Shown here in pieces: positions 6,575-14,553 of a stretch of DNA of 24,727 nucleotides. This DNA comes from an uncultured bacterium (GTDB lineage: Bacteria; Patescibacteriota; Dojkabacteria; CALFHW01), in contig CALFHW010000140.1 of assembly GCA_937876695.1 (NCBI GenBank), positions 1-24,727 on the forward strand, in the 5' to 3' direction. The position numbers and the translations under genes were made by a program. The notes beneath the pieces were generated by a model. That model was not told where the DNA came from. It saw nothing but the letters and a program-made list of their open reading frames with translations, and searched no databases. Position 1 is the first letter of the stretch; each line of letters starts with the position of its first letter.

Positions 6575-8338
6575 ATGAGAGATAATAGTAATAATTACGG
6601 TAGTAAGTGGACCGATAGTGGCGCTGGCGATGACCTCTTTGGAGGCAAGAAGTCCGGCGGAGATAATTTTAGAAGCAGTGGAAACAGCGGTAACGCTGGT
6701 AGAGACGGCGGCAGCTCAGATAGACCTCGCGGTAATAGCGACAGGCCTGTCCGAAGTGGCTATCAAGGCGATAGACCAGCTGGTGGAGGTTATAACCGTG
6801 GCAGATCAAATGACAGACCCGGTAGTAGCAGACCTTACGGCGATCGAAATAGACCTTTCAGACCAGCAGAAGCTGGCAGAGGTACTTCCGAAGGCAGACC
6901 TGCAAGTGGCGGTTACCAGAGTGATAGACCAGCTGCAGGCGGATACAACCGCAGCGATTCAGGTAATAGACCAAGCAGCGGTGGCTATGGAAATAGCAGA
7001 CCTAGCACTGGAGGTTTTGGCGGCGGTCGTCCAAGCGGCAGTGGTTACGGCGGTGGCAGACCAAGTGGAAGTAGCTTCGGAGGCGGAAGACCTGGAGGCA
7101 GTCGCTTCGGTGGTAGTAGATTCGGCGGCGGCAGACCAGGTGGAAGTAGATTTGGTGGTAACAGAGGCGGCGGAGGCGGAGGTCGCGGTAGTTTAGGGGT
7201 ATTTATTCCTCTAAAAGACCTTATCAAAGCTGGCAAAACCCCTGAACAGCTAGCCCAGGAGCATGAGGCTGCTCAAGTGGCCCAGAGCCAAGGCGATTTT
7301 ACTAAGTTAGGCATCGACGAGCAGATTCTCAAGAATCTAGTTTCCAAAGGTTATACCAGCCCTACCCCTATTCAGGAGCAGGCAATACCGCTTATCATGC
7401 AGAAAAAGGATCTAGTTGGCCTTGCCAATACCGGTACAGGTAAAAGCGCGGCTTTCTTGATTCCATTAGCTCAATTTACAAAGCAGACAAGAAGTTACAA
7501 GAGTTTGGTAGTAGTTCCAACTAGAGAGCTAGCCCTGCAATTGGTACAAGAACTCGGCAGTCTTACTCATGGGATGCAGCTTAGAGCAGTTCTATGCGTG
7601 GGCGGAACCAGCCTATACAACCAGGTTAAACAGCTTCGAGCTCCTCATAACTTCGTAATTGGTACACCAGGTAGACTTAAAGATCTAGTCAACCGCGGCA
7701 ATTTGAGATTACAAGAGTTCTCAGCAGTGGTTTTGGACGAGGTCGACAGAATGTTGGACATGGGCTTTATCAACGACGTGAGATTCTTAGTTGAGAAATT
7801 ACCTGCTAGCAGACAATCTCTCTTCTTCTCAGCTACTCTTGATGCCAAAGTTAACTCTGTACTCGCTAGCTTTAGCCAAAATCCTGAGAAGGTGTCGGTC
7901 AAAACTAGTGTCACTAGTGATAATGTCGAGCAAAACATCATCAGATTCGGCGCGATTGACGACAAGCTACAGAAGCTCGTGGACCTGCTTAAACAGGATG
8001 ACGTCACTAAGGCTATTGTGTTCGTGCGTACCAAGCATGGCGCTGATAAGCTCAATACCAGACTATTTAAGGAGCATATTAGAGTCAACTGTATCCATGG
8101 CGACAAAAGACAAAACTACAGAGATAAGGTGGTCAGCGATTTCAAAGCTGGAATCATCGATGTGTTAGTTGCTACTGATGTGGCTGCCAGAGGACTTGAT
8201 GTCTCGGGCATCAGCCATGTGGTCAACTTCGATATGCCTGCTACTTATGAGGATTACACTCATAGAATCGGGCGAACCGGAAGAGCTGGTAAACTTGGCA
8301 AGGCGCTAACATTCGTCGAAGCTAGCAGAACAGCCTAG
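6575..8338 (+). CDS. DEAD-box-type ATP-dependent RNA helicase with a Gly/Arg-rich N-terminus (motif II DEVD)
   Basis: Unwinds or remodels RNA using ATP; 587 residues. The first ~205 residues are low complexity, built of RP, GG, SG and GYG units with many Arg, Asp and Tyr. The helicase core follows: Q-motif region (FTKLGIDEQI to PTPIQEQAI), motif I ANTGTGKS near 283, PTRELALQL, TPGRLKDL, motif II DEVD near 388 instead of DEAD, SAT near 419, IVFVRTKHGADKL, VATDVAARGLDV, and motif VI HRIGRTGRAG near 563. It ends about 17 residues after motif VI. DEAD-box proteins usually carry an RGG-like tail at the C-terminus; here the disordered part is N-terminal. It is followed by dnaJ after 19 bp. The start ATG has no Shine-Dalgarno. 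Confidence 0.93.
   Translation: MRDNSNNYGSKWTDSGAGDDLFGGKKSGGDNFRSSGNSGNAGRDGGSSDRPRGNSDRPVRSGYQGDRPAGGGYNRGRSNDRPGSSRPYGDRNRPFRPAEAGRGTSEGRPASGGYQSDRPAAGGYNRSDSGNRPSSGGYGNSRPSTGGFGGGRPSGSGYGGGRPSGSSFGGGRPGGSRFGGSRFGGGRPGGSRFGGNRGGGGGGRGSLGVFIPLKDLIKAGKTPEQLAQEHEAAQVAQSQGDFTKLGIDEQILKNLVSKGYTSPTPIQEQAIPLIMQKKDLVGLANTGTGKSAAFLIPLAQFTKQTRSYKSLVVVPTRELALQLVQELGSLTHGMQLRAVLCVGGTSLYNQVKQLRAPHNFVIGTPGRLKDLVNRGNLRLQEFSAVVLDEVDRMLDMGFINDVRFLVEKLPASRQSLFFSATLDAKVNSVLASFSQNPEKVSVKTSVTSDNVEQNIIRFGAIDDKLQKLVDLLKQDDVTKAIVFVRTKHGADKLNTRLFKEHIRVNCIHGDKRQNYRDKVVSDFKAGIIDVLVATDVAARGLDVSGISHVVNFDMPATYEDYTHRIGRTGRAGKLGKALTFVEASRTA
6630..7190 (+). repeat. degenerate coding repeats for the Gly/Arg/Ser/Pro-rich helicase N-terminus
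   Basis: Short imperfect repeats such as GGCGGCAGACCAGGTGGAAG recur with variation, densest at 7015-7190. They encode GGxRPxG-type units. The same bias keeps other frames open on both strands; those ORFs are by-products. Repeat number is likely to vary between strains by slippage. Confidence 0.75.
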
Positions 8339-8342
8339 TCTC

Positions 8343-8351
8343 TGCTAAAAT
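8343..8351 (+). promoter_or_regulatory. extended -10 promoter of dnaJ, predicting a leaderless mRNA
   Basis: TGCTAAAAT (hexamer TAAAAT at 8346-8351) ends 6 nt before the dnaJ ATG at 8358, inside the 19-bp gap after the helicase stop. The expected transcription start coincides with the start codon. No CIRCE operator is present here. Confidence 0.55.
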
Positions 8352-8357
8352 AGTTCT

Positions 8358-9506
8358 ATGTCTAAACGAGATTACTACGAAGTACTTGGAGTGAGCAAAG
8401 GCGCTGATAAATCAGCGATTAAGAAGGCTTATCGTAAGCTGGCTAAGGAAAAACATCCAGACCGCAATAAGGCTGCTGACGCTGAGACACAGTTTAAGGA
8501 GGTCCAAGAAGCCTACGAAGTACTCAGCGACGAGCGTAAGCGCGGAGCTTATGACCAATACGGACATGCTGCTACCCAAGGATTCGGAGGCGGCGGAGCA
8601 GGCGGCTATGGAGGGTTTGGAGGCAGCGGCGGCTATGGCGGTTTCGGCGCCGACAGCGGCTTTTCCAATGAGGACCTTTCAGACATATTTTCACAATTCT
8701 TCGGTAATGGCTTTGGTGGTTTCGGCAGAGCAGGCGGCGCAGCAGCAGCCAGCGGCACCCGAGGCGCTGACATTGAGGCCACGCTCACAATAGACTTCGA
8801 CGAGGCGGTTTTCGGCAAATACAAAACTATCAGCTATATGCGCAAGACCACCTGTGACGGCTGTAATGGCACTGGTGCAGCCTCAGCCAAAGCCTACAAG
8901 ACCTGCGAGACCTGCAAAGGCCACGGACAAGTTACCCGCATTCAGCAGACATTTCTAGGGTCAATTCAAACCACTGCCCCCTGCCCTACTTGTGGCGGCC
9001 GAGGCAAAAATATCACTGAGTTTTGTAAAAAGTGCGCCGGCGAAGGCCGTATTGAAAAAGAAGAGGACTTCCGCATCAAAATTCCGCCAGGAATCCCCGA
9101 TGGAGTTACCCTCCGCTTTGCTAGCAAAGGCAACGCCGGTAAAAACGGCGGTAACTTCGGCGATCTCTACATCACCATCGAGGTAGAAGCCCATCCTACG
9201 CTAGAAAGACGCGGCAACGACATCTACACTACTGCCGCCATCGACCCTACCCTAGCAGCCCTCGGCGGCGAGATTGAGATAGATTCAGTGCGCGGCAAAA
9301 TTGACCTAAAAATCCCACCAGGAACCCAGCCAGGCAAGATCTTCCGTCTATCAGATAAAGGCGGACCGAAATTCAAAGGCGAAGGTAATGGCGATCAATA
9401 CGTGCAAATCGAAGTCGCCATCCCCGAAAAACTGTCGCGTAAACAACGCGACCTCTGGGAGCAGCTCGCCGCCATAAAAGACGAAAAACCCGGGATATTT
9501 GGGTAA
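8358..9506 (+). CDS. dnaJ: chaperone DnaJ (Hsp40)
   Basis: Co-chaperone that delivers clients to DnaK and stimulates its ATPase. The 382-residue protein is a full type I DnaJ: J-domain with HPD at 33-35, a glycine/phenylalanine region ([12 protein letters not shown], about 75-125), and four CxxCxGxG zinc modules starting near Cys166, 183, 209 and 223. The C-terminal substrate-binding domains end in [14 protein letters not shown]. Length is normal. It lies 19 bp after the helicase gene and may be read from that transcript or from its own leaderless promoter. dnaK and grpE are not in the window, so the usual hrcA-grpE-dnaK-dnaJ arrangement is broken, and no CIRCE precedes it. Confidence 0.97.
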   Translation: MSKRDYYEVLGVSKGADKSAIKKAYRKLAKEKHPDRNKAADAETQFKEVQEAYEVLSDERKRGAYDQYGHAATQGFGGGGAGGYGGFGGSGGYGGFGADSGFSNEDLSDIFSQFFGNGFGGFGRAGGAAAASGTRGADIEATLTIDFDEAVFGKYKTISYMRKTTCDGCNGTGAASAKAYKTCETCKGHGQVTRIQQTFLGSIQTTAPCPTCGGRGKNITEFCKKCAGEGRIEKEEDFRIKIPPGIPDGVTLRFASKGNAGKNGGNFGDLYITIEVEAHPTLERRGNDIYTTAAIDPTLAALGGEIEIDSVRGKIDLKIPPGTQPGKIFRLSDKGGPKFKGEGNGDQYVQIEVAIPEKLSRKQRDLWEQLAAIKDEKPGIFG

Positions 9507-9531
9507 GAAATTCATCCACCAGGAAGTTTTG

Positions 9532-9540
9532 TGCTATTAT
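9532..9540 (+). promoter_or_regulatory. extended -10 promoter of the unknown gene at 9570
   Basis: TGCTATTAT (hexamer 9535-9540) lies in the gap after dnaJ; the predicted transcription start near 9547 leaves a 5' leader of about 23 nt. No clear -35 is seen. The preceding bases show no strong terminator for dnaJ. Confidence 0.5.
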
Positions 9541-9569
9541 CTGGCAATTAAATTTGCTTTTCTTGGACT

Positions 9570-10364
9570 ATGCAATTACCACCGATAGATACTGATATTT
9601 CAGCAGAAGAAATAGACCAAGCCGCCAGCCAACTGTATCCTCTGATCGAGCAATACTATGATTGGGGTGGAATGAATGATCATATTCGACGAAGCTGGCC
9701 TGACATAGCCAGTCAGATCAATGGCCAAATGAATGCGCTGGGTGACGGGGGTGATGGTGGTATCGAGCCAAATACTATTTCTCTCCAAGGCGAGGATGGG
9801 TTAACAATAGTCAAGGATATCGAGGTTCAAGGCGCCACAACTATGCCTGCGGTAATTAATCTTGAGGATGGTTCCCCGGATGGTCTTCTAAAGAGACTAG
9901 CTCAAATCGGGGAAGCAAATCTTGTACCTGCGCCTACTGATTCCCCAGTAGTTAATCTCATCTATGTAAATACTGGTGATCTAACAACACAGCAACTTCA
10001 GGGAATGCTTAACAAAATGATCAGTGACACGCACGCTGGGCAAAGCTTGTCAGAAATACCCGGCACCATGACGATTATTGGCGGAGACGTTAGGTGGGCA
10101 GAGCTATTGAATGACCAACTTTCTACTGCGGTCCCTGATGCACTAGGGAAGATGGGGATAAACTATCTAAGTAGTCCTCATGGAAGCTATTTGTCTATGG
10201 TTAAGTTTGGAATGGTTGCTTACCAGACTTGCTTTGACAAGACTGCACGTGACATACTCCAAAAAGGCGGACTTGAGGCTTCGGATACAAATGTAGGGCG
10301 TATTCAGGCAAGGGCCAATTATATCTTCCGCACAATGGCCCATTCCTCAGCTCTACCAGAGTGA
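9570..10364 (+). CDS. unknown soluble protein
   Basis: This 264-residue protein is not recognised. It has no signal peptide and no membrane segment. The N-terminus (QLPPIDTDISAEEIDQAASQ) is acidic and helical; residues about 57-65 are a glycine/aspartate linker (GDGGDGG). The middle holds alternating hydrophobic stretches such as SPVVNLIYVNTGD and TMTIIGGDVRW, consistent with an alpha/beta core, and the C-terminal third is helical. It sits downstream of dnaJ with its own promoter-like element and a hairpin after its TGA, so it is probably a single-gene unit. It opens the run of unknown genes (9570-12336) that separates housekeeping blocks. No function is proposed. Confidence 0.7.
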   Translation: MQLPPIDTDISAEEIDQAASQLYPLIEQYYDWGGMNDHIRRSWPDIASQINGQMNALGDGGDGGIEPNTISLQGEDGLTIVKDIEVQGATTMPAVINLEDGSPDGLLKRLAQIGEANLVPAPTDSPVVNLIYVNTGDLTTQQLQGMLNKMISDTHAGQSLSEIPGTMTIIGGDVRWAELLNDQLSTAVPDALGKMGINYLSSPHGSYLSMVKFGMVAYQTCFDKTARDILQKGGLEASDTNVGRIQARANYIFRTMAHSSALPE

Positions 10365-10373
10365 TTTCCCTAG

Positions 10374-10404
10374 TCAAAAAGCTTGATTACAAGTCTACTT
10401 TTGA
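10374..10404 (+). terminator. AT-rich hairpin after the unknown gene
   Basis: TCAAAAAG (10374-10381) pairs with CTTTTGA (10398-10404), with one bulged A, around an inner CTTG/CAAG stem (10382-10385, 10390-10393) with an ATTA loop. It lies 10 bp after the stop codon. No T tract follows, so termination is only plausible. Confidence 0.4.
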
Positions 10405-10409
10405 GTAAA

Positions 10410-10430
10410 AACATGTATATCAAACATGTT
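10410..10430. repeat. perfect inverted repeat AACATGT/ACATGTT
   Basis: Seven-bp arms (10410-10416, 10424-10430) flank a 7-nt spacer, midway between the convergent genes ending at 10364 and 10528. It could be a second terminator hairpin or a protein-binding palindrome. The remaining bases to 10527 show nothing I can interpret. Confidence 0.4.
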
Positions 10431-10527
10431 CTATTATAGCATAACTATATAGGTATATCGGCCTGGATGGCATGCAAATTAACATCCTATAGAGGTTATT
10501 TAAAACAAGTGCCTTGAGTTCTTTATA

Positions 10528-10578
10528 TCAATCCTCTTCTTCATCTTCCTCCTCCTGTAACCATTTTCTCCACTTACC
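10528..10578 (-). repeat. near-identical 3'-end repeat, copy 1 (other copy at 11425-11475)
   Basis: The last 51 bp of the two tandem paralogues differ at only 4 positions, although the genes are much more divergent elsewhere. They encode the KWRxWLQ plus acidic tail. This points to gene conversion or strong constraint on the tail. Confidence 0.75.
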
Positions 10579-11403
10579 CTTTTGAATATCTTCCCTCAAA
10601 TTAATCAGGATTAGTTCATACAACCCTGCCCTCTTCACCTTCAAATAATATGCCAATTGCCCAGCAAATTCCTCATCACTAGAGAGGTAATCCAGAAACC
10701 TAGAATTACCCAGAAGTTCGTGGTCTGGCTGAATGCTATCACCTGTTTCAAGTACCGAGTTAACTACTCTCAAAAAAGCTCCGAATAGCCCATACTGCCC
10801 CATAACCTTTGACATCCCACCGTTATGAGCTTGATTCAGCTTGGCAGCATCTATGACCTGGTCTAGAGTTAGTTGCTGGGATCCTATCTCCAAACTGTCG
10901 TCAATACTAATAATGGTTGGGTTAGGGAAATTCAACTGAAAGATAACACTATTGTCTATCCCCGGTTTCTCGCCTACAAATCCAATAAGTTTCATGCTGC
11001 GAAATACCATCCCGTGCTCATAATACGGGACTACTATCACAGGGGAAGGTTCCATACTATCTTCAGGTTCCTTGAGGAAAGCGCAGCCATTCTCGGCAAT
11101 GTATGTACAATCGAAACCTTTCACCTCGCTAATTGGTTCGGTGGCCTCAAAGTTCCTGGAATCCGCAGGTAATACCCTGTAGGTAACAAGCCTAAAAGAC
11201 ATATCATCTGAATATGGAATTAACTGGAATTCATTTGTCTCAAAATTACTCATTAACTCACCTACTGAGACTGCTGACTCCAGCTCTGGTGAGCGGTTCG
11301 AAATCTCTTCAATTACTTCACCCTGGTGGGTGTGAATAATATGTAGGACTCCAAGCGAACCCATTATAATCTCATTAGATTGTTGTTCACTATCTTCAAG
11401 CAT
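10528..11403 (-). CDS. unknown acidic-tailed protein, downstream copy of a tandem paralogous pair
   Basis: This 291-residue protein is not recognised but is clearly homologous to the next gene upstream. Shared blocks include an N-terminal strand (EIIMGSLGVLHIIHTHQGEV here, EIVMPNHAILSIIRVPHGGE there) and IDNSVIFQLNFPNP. An AHNGGMSKVMGQYG segment near the middle and the end NLREDIQKGKWRKWLQ are also shared. It closes with an almost uninterrupted run of Glu/Asp (EEEDEEED). No signal peptide or membrane segment is apparent. The start ATG lies 21 bp after the upstream paralogue's stop, so the two form an operon. No Shine-Dalgarno is visible. No function can be assigned. Confidence 0.75.
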   Translation of the reverse strand: MLEDSEQQSNEIIMGSLGVLHIIHTHQGEVIEEISNRSPELESAVSVGELMSNFETNEFQLIPYSDDMSFRLVTYRVLPADSRNFEATEPISEVKGFDCTYIAENGCAFLKEPEDSMEPSPVIVVPYYEHGMVFRSMKLIGFVGEKPGIDNSVIFQLNFPNPTIISIDDSLEIGSQQLTLDQVIDAAKLNQAHNGGMSKVMGQYGLFGAFLRVVNSVLETGDSIQPDHELLGNSRFLDYLSSDEEFAGQLAYYLKVKRAGLYELILINLREDIQKGKWRKWLQEEEDEEED

Positions 11404-11424
11404 ACCTATGTGTGTTTAGCTGTA

Positions 11425-11475
11425 TCAATCCACTTCTTCATCTTCCTCCTCCTGTAACCATTCTCTCCATTTGCC
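11425..11475 (-). repeat. near-identical 3'-end repeat, copy 2 (other copy at 10528-10578)
   Basis: Matches copy 1 at 47 of 51 positions by direct alignment. It ends with the TGA of the upstream paralogue. The direct orientation of the copies could allow deletion of the gene between them by recombination. Confidence 0.75.
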
Positions 11476-12336
11476 AGCTGCGATATCTTCCTTTAAGTTA
11501 ATAACAATTTGCTTATACAGCGCTGAAACCCTTTCACGTAAGTATTCTAGCAATTCATTTGCAAAGTTACTCCTCGGCAACATGCTATTTCGGGATAATA
11601 GAAAACATAAGAACGATAAGTTTGATGGTAGATCTTCCCCTTCCCACTCATCTGGGTCTCCGATTTCTATAGCATCCTCCACCAATTTCATCCATGTCCT
11701 AGATCTCCCGTAAAGTTCCATCACTTTGTACATTTCACCATTATGCGCTTTGCTCAAACCGGTTTCGGCAATAAAATCTTCGGCGGATAAGCTGAGTGGT
11801 TCGTTTCCTAAGGTATCTAAAACGTTAACTACCGGTACTGGATAATCCAACCTAAAGACAACGCTGTTATCGAGGTCGGATATATCACCATCCCAGACGA
11901 TAAAGTCTAGAAAACCAGAGACAAGCCGAGTCTGCCAGTACCGGGTATTTACCACAGGCACCGATATTATTGCGTAGTCCTCATCCTTGTGAAAAGCAAA
12001 TCCATCCATGGGTTTATATGTGGTGTAGGTCCCTGCAACACTACTAATAGCCTCATGATCTTGGAAGATATTTGCTTCAGAAGGCATTACAATGTACATA
12101 CTAAGCTCGCAGTCGAATCTACCATCATACTCCTTTATACTAAATCCGCTGCGGGCTAATCGAGCTAATCTCGACTCTACAGGAGTACCTTGGTCTAGGA
12201 TGGTTGTATCGTCTGCACTCTCTCCAATTATTTCACCTCCATGCGGGACTCTTATGATACTTAGAATTGCATGGTTTGGCATCACAATCTCGGCTGGTTG
12301 TTTAGCTCTATTTTTATCACCTGGTATTTCTGACAT
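11425..12336 (-). CDS. unknown acidic-tailed protein, upstream copy of a tandem paralogous pair
   Basis: This 303-residue protein is not recognised and is paralogous to the gene directly downstream. It shares LDNSVVFRLDYPVP, the central LSKAHNGEMYKVMELYG, the C-terminal NLKEDIAAGKWREWLQ and the acidic tail EEEDEEVD. The N-terminal half is predicted beta-rich, the C-terminal half helical. There is no signal peptide, membrane helix or familiar catalytic motif. AHNGxMxKVMxxYG is the best conserved stretch and the likeliest functional site. The ATG at 12334-12336 lies 5 nt from a perfect extended -10, so the mRNA is predicted leaderless. It diverges from the cupin gene at 12430. Confidence 0.75.
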   Translation of the reverse strand: MSEIPGDKNRAKQPAEIVMPNHAILSIIRVPHGGEIIGESADDTTILDQGTPVESRLARLARSGFSIKEYDGRFDCELSMYIVMPSEANIFQDHEAISSVAGTYTTYKPMDGFAFHKDEDYAIISVPVVNTRYWQTRLVSGFLDFIVWDGDISDLDNSVVFRLDYPVPVVNVLDTLGNEPLSLSAEDFIAETGLSKAHNGEMYKVMELYGRSRTWMKLVEDAIEIGDPDEWEGEDLPSNLSFLCFLLSRNSMLPRSNFANELLEYLRERVSALYKQIVINLKEDIAAGKWREWLQEEEDEEVD

Positions 12337-12341
12337 CTTCT

Positions 12342-12350
12342 ATTATATCA
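12342..12350 (-). promoter_or_regulatory. extended -10 promoter of the paralogous pair, predicting a leaderless mRNA
   Basis: On the minus strand TGATATAAT (hexamer 12342-12347) ends 5 nt before the ATG at 12336. No -35 consensus lies at 16-18 bp. The promoter drives the two-gene unit 12336-10528. Confidence 0.6.
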
Positions 12351-12418
12351 TGTATATATCCAATTTGACTTTACTCCTACCCTTTTTCTATATTGGTATT
12401 AGAAACTGCTCTAACTTT

Positions 12419-12424
12419 TACAAT
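12419..12424 (+). promoter_or_regulatory. possible -10 of the cupin gene (leaderless)
   Basis: TACAAT (five of six consensus bases) ends 5 nt before the ATG at 12430, the same spacing as at other genes here. There is no TGn extension and no -35. It is supported mainly by the repeated pattern. Confidence 0.4.
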
Positions 12425-12429
12425 TACAC

Positions 12430-13200
12430 ATGGTAGACTTACAATTCTCTTGCGGTTTACCCATCAAATTCGACGACATCACCGAAAAATTCCAATATGG
12501 CGAGGGCGTAGTATTCTCTGCTCTCAACCATATCCCGCTTAAGAGCATGCTGCCAGGGTTATTGAACAAATCCCTGCGCTACCCTGAAAACGTATACCTT
12601 GAACACCGAAATATTTGCAATAGAGACGACCAATCTTTGTTCGCCCAAAACAACCTGAACTATGACGTAGTGATGTTGCCATCGGGGCTTATGGGAGTGG
12701 AGTTCATCAGAACCCATATTTTCTTCGGCACGGGTGGAGCAGGTAGGCTCAGTGAAATCGTGGAGGCAATAAGCGGCACGCTGACGGTGCTATTGCAAAA
12801 GAACGAACCCAAAGGCGATTACGACTTCGAAACCGCTGTCTCAGAAGGGCTCGTAGTTAGACTCAAACCAGGGGAAAAGTTTGCCTTGCCCAAAGGCTAC
12901 TACTACACATTTGTGAATACCAAAGAGCATCCAGTGGTGTTCTCTAGATTCTACACAAAGGGCTGCCAGTGCGATTATTCAACTTTCCAAAGAGAGCAGG
13001 GTCTGGCTTACTATGCCATCCGCAAAAACGCGCGTACCGAGATCGTTTTCAACCCTCGCTACCGGGATATTCCCGAGGTCAAACGCGCATGGGGTAGGGA
13101 TTTGAGCCTAGCTAAGGACGTAACCATCGAGATAAACAACGACCAGCCGCTATACCAGCAGGCGATCTCCAGCGCGCCAGCATTCTCCGCCGTTCTTTAG
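12430..13200 (+). CDS. cupin protein resembling archaeal-type glucose-6-phosphate isomerase, metal ligands degenerate
   Basis: The 256 residues resemble cupin-type phosphoglucose isomerases over about 85-215: RTHIFFGTGGAGRLSEIVEA, then SGTLTVLLQ, VVRLKPGEKFALPKGYYYTF, VNTKEHPVVFSRFY, and a DY...GLAYYAIRKN...FNPRYRD tail. Those enzymes interconvert glucose 6-phosphate and fructose 6-phosphate with a metal held by a GHFH motif, a Glu and a later His. Here the first His remains (His96), the second is Phe, and the last is replaced by Tyr in KGYYYTF, so at most two of four ligands survive. It may be a metal-independent variant, a sugar-phosphate-binding protein or a different cupin. The N-terminal ~80 residues have no clear match. 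The start is the first ATG, 5 nt after a TACAAT. serS follows in the same direction with its own promoter. Confidence 0.55.
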   Translation: MVDLQFSCGLPIKFDDITEKFQYGEGVVFSALNHIPLKSMLPGLLNKSLRYPENVYLEHRNICNRDDQSLFAQNNLNYDVVMLPSGLMGVEFIRTHIFFGTGGAGRLSEIVEAISGTLTVLLQKNEPKGDYDFETAVSEGLVVRLKPGEKFALPKGYYYTFVNTKEHPVVFSRFYTKGCQCDYSTFQREQGLAYYAIRKNARTEIVFNPRYRDIPEVKRAWGRDLSLAKDVTIEINNDQPLYQQAISSAPAFSAVL

Positions 13201-13227
13201 GCGGATCAACTCAAACCAAAATTCCAG

Positions 13228-13236
13228 TGTTATAAT
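13228..13236 (+). promoter_or_regulatory. extended -10 promoter of the serS operon
   Basis: TGTTATAAT is a perfect extended -10 (hexamer 13231-13236) without a clear -35. Between it and serS lies a 6-codon ORF (ATG 13248, TAA 13266-13268) encoding MQLISV, whose first base is 12 nt after the hexamer. The serS ATG at 13275 follows 6 nt after that stop. Confidence 0.6.
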
Positions 13237-13274
13237 TCGGTAAACTTATGCAATTAATATCAGTTTAACTAGAA

Positions 13275-14546
13275 ATGATTGACCCTACAGACCTGTTAAC
13301 TAGACCCGATTTCTATGAGAAAGCCTCGAAGGACAAGGGTTATGATATTGACTTTGCAGGGATAATCGCCCAATTAGAGGAGAAAAAGAAGTTGCAACAA
13401 GAGCTCGAACAGAAAAGGGCGGAGCTGAATGTGATTACCGACGCGATAAAGACTGAAGGGCCGTCTGCAGAGAGGATTGCTGGCGCCAAAACAGTTAAGG
13501 AAGTCGTTAAGGACCTAGAGAGTAGGGTAGAGGTGATGGAACTTGAGATCGCTAAGGTGCTACCTAGCATCCCAAATCCAGCTTTTGCTGATGTGCCGGT
13601 TGGTAAAGGTGAAGAAGGCAATAGAGTTCTTCGCGAAGTGGGTGACAAGCCGGTGTTCGATTTCGAGACGAGAGGGCATCTAGAGATTGGAACCGACCTG
13701 GGGATTCTAGACTTTGAGGCAGGTGCCAAAGTATCTGGCTCGCAGTTCTACTTCCTCAAAGGTGCGGCAGTTAGACTGGAGTACGCGCTGATTCAATACG
13801 GTCTAGAGAAGCTGCAAGAGAAGGGTTATGAGCTGGTGCAGACGCCTGATCTGGCGCGCTCACGCTACTATCTGGGCACAGGCTATACTCCCAAAGGCGA
13901 TGAGGCGCAGATATACGAGATAAAAGACCAAGACCTAGGACTCATCGCCACAGCGGAGGTGACCATGGCTGGCTATCACGCTGATGACGTCTTCGCATTG
14001 GGCGATCTGCCGAAAAAATACGCGGCAATCTCGCACTGTTTCCGCCAAGAGGGTGGGGCATATGGCAAGTACTCCAAAGGTTTATACCGCGTACATCAGT
14101 TCACCAAACTAGAGATGTTTATCTATTGTACCCAGGAAGAATCAGCCAAATATCACGCTGAGTTGCTGCAAATTGAGGAAGAAATTGTGCAGGAGCTGGG
14201 AATACCTTATCGCGTTTTAGAGATGGGCACGGGTGACCTGGGCGCGATTGCTGCCCGTAAATACGACCTCGAAGCTTGGATGCCGGGTAGGGGAGACTAC
14301 GGGGAAATAACCTCGACCTCAAACTGTACTGATTTTCAGGCTCGCAACCTCAACATCCGCTACAAAGCTACTGACGGCAAGACCAAATACGCGCATATGC
14401 TGAACGGCACTGCGGTGGTATTATCCAGGATTCCAATTGCCATAATGGAGAATTATCAACAAGCTGACGGCTCGGTAGTTGTGCCTGAAGTGCTGCGCAA
14501 ATACATGGGCACAGACAAGATTGTAAAGGGTAGGGGAGTAAACTAA
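13275..14546 (+). CDS. serS: seryl-tRNA synthetase
   Basis: Charges tRNA-Ser (and tRNA-Sec where present) with serine. The 423-residue class II enzyme has the N-terminal antiparallel coiled coil (about residues 30-100, rich in Lys/Glu/Leu), then motif 2 with CFRQEGGAYGKYSKGLYR and VHQFTKLEMF near 255-282, and motif 3 with LNGTAVVLSRIPIAIMENYQ near 375-394, followed by VVPEVLRKYMG. Length is normal. Motif 3 has SRI where GRT is common; its conserved Arg is kept. The start ATG has no Shine-Dalgarno. mutM begins 7 bp after the stop, and a third gene overlaps mutM, forming a three-gene operon. Confidence 0.96.
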   Translation: MIDPTDLLTRPDFYEKASKDKGYDIDFAGIIAQLEEKKKLQQELEQKRAELNVITDAIKTEGPSAERIAGAKTVKEVVKDLESRVEVMELEIAKVLPSIPNPAFADVPVGKGEEGNRVLREVGDKPVFDFETRGHLEIGTDLGILDFEAGAKVSGSQFYFLKGAAVRLEYALIQYGLEKLQEKGYELVQTPDLARSRYYLGTGYTPKGDEAQIYEIKDQDLGLIATAEVTMAGYHADDVFALGDLPKKYAAISHCFRQEGGAYGKYSKGLYRVHQFTKLEMFIYCTQEESAKYHAELLQIEEEIVQELGIPYRVLEMGTGDLGAIAARKYDLEAWMPGRGDYGEITSTSNCTDFQARNLNIRYKATDGKTKYAHMLNGTAVVLSRIPIAIMENYQQADGSVVVPEVLRKYMGTDKIVKGRGVN

Positions 14547-14553
14547 CCGAGCC

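Noticed and set aside
6618..7236. Long open frames on both strands overlapping the helicase N-terminus, one proline-rich on the minus strand.
   Set aside because: They result from the repetitive G/R/S/P-coding DNA and have no start signals or family features.
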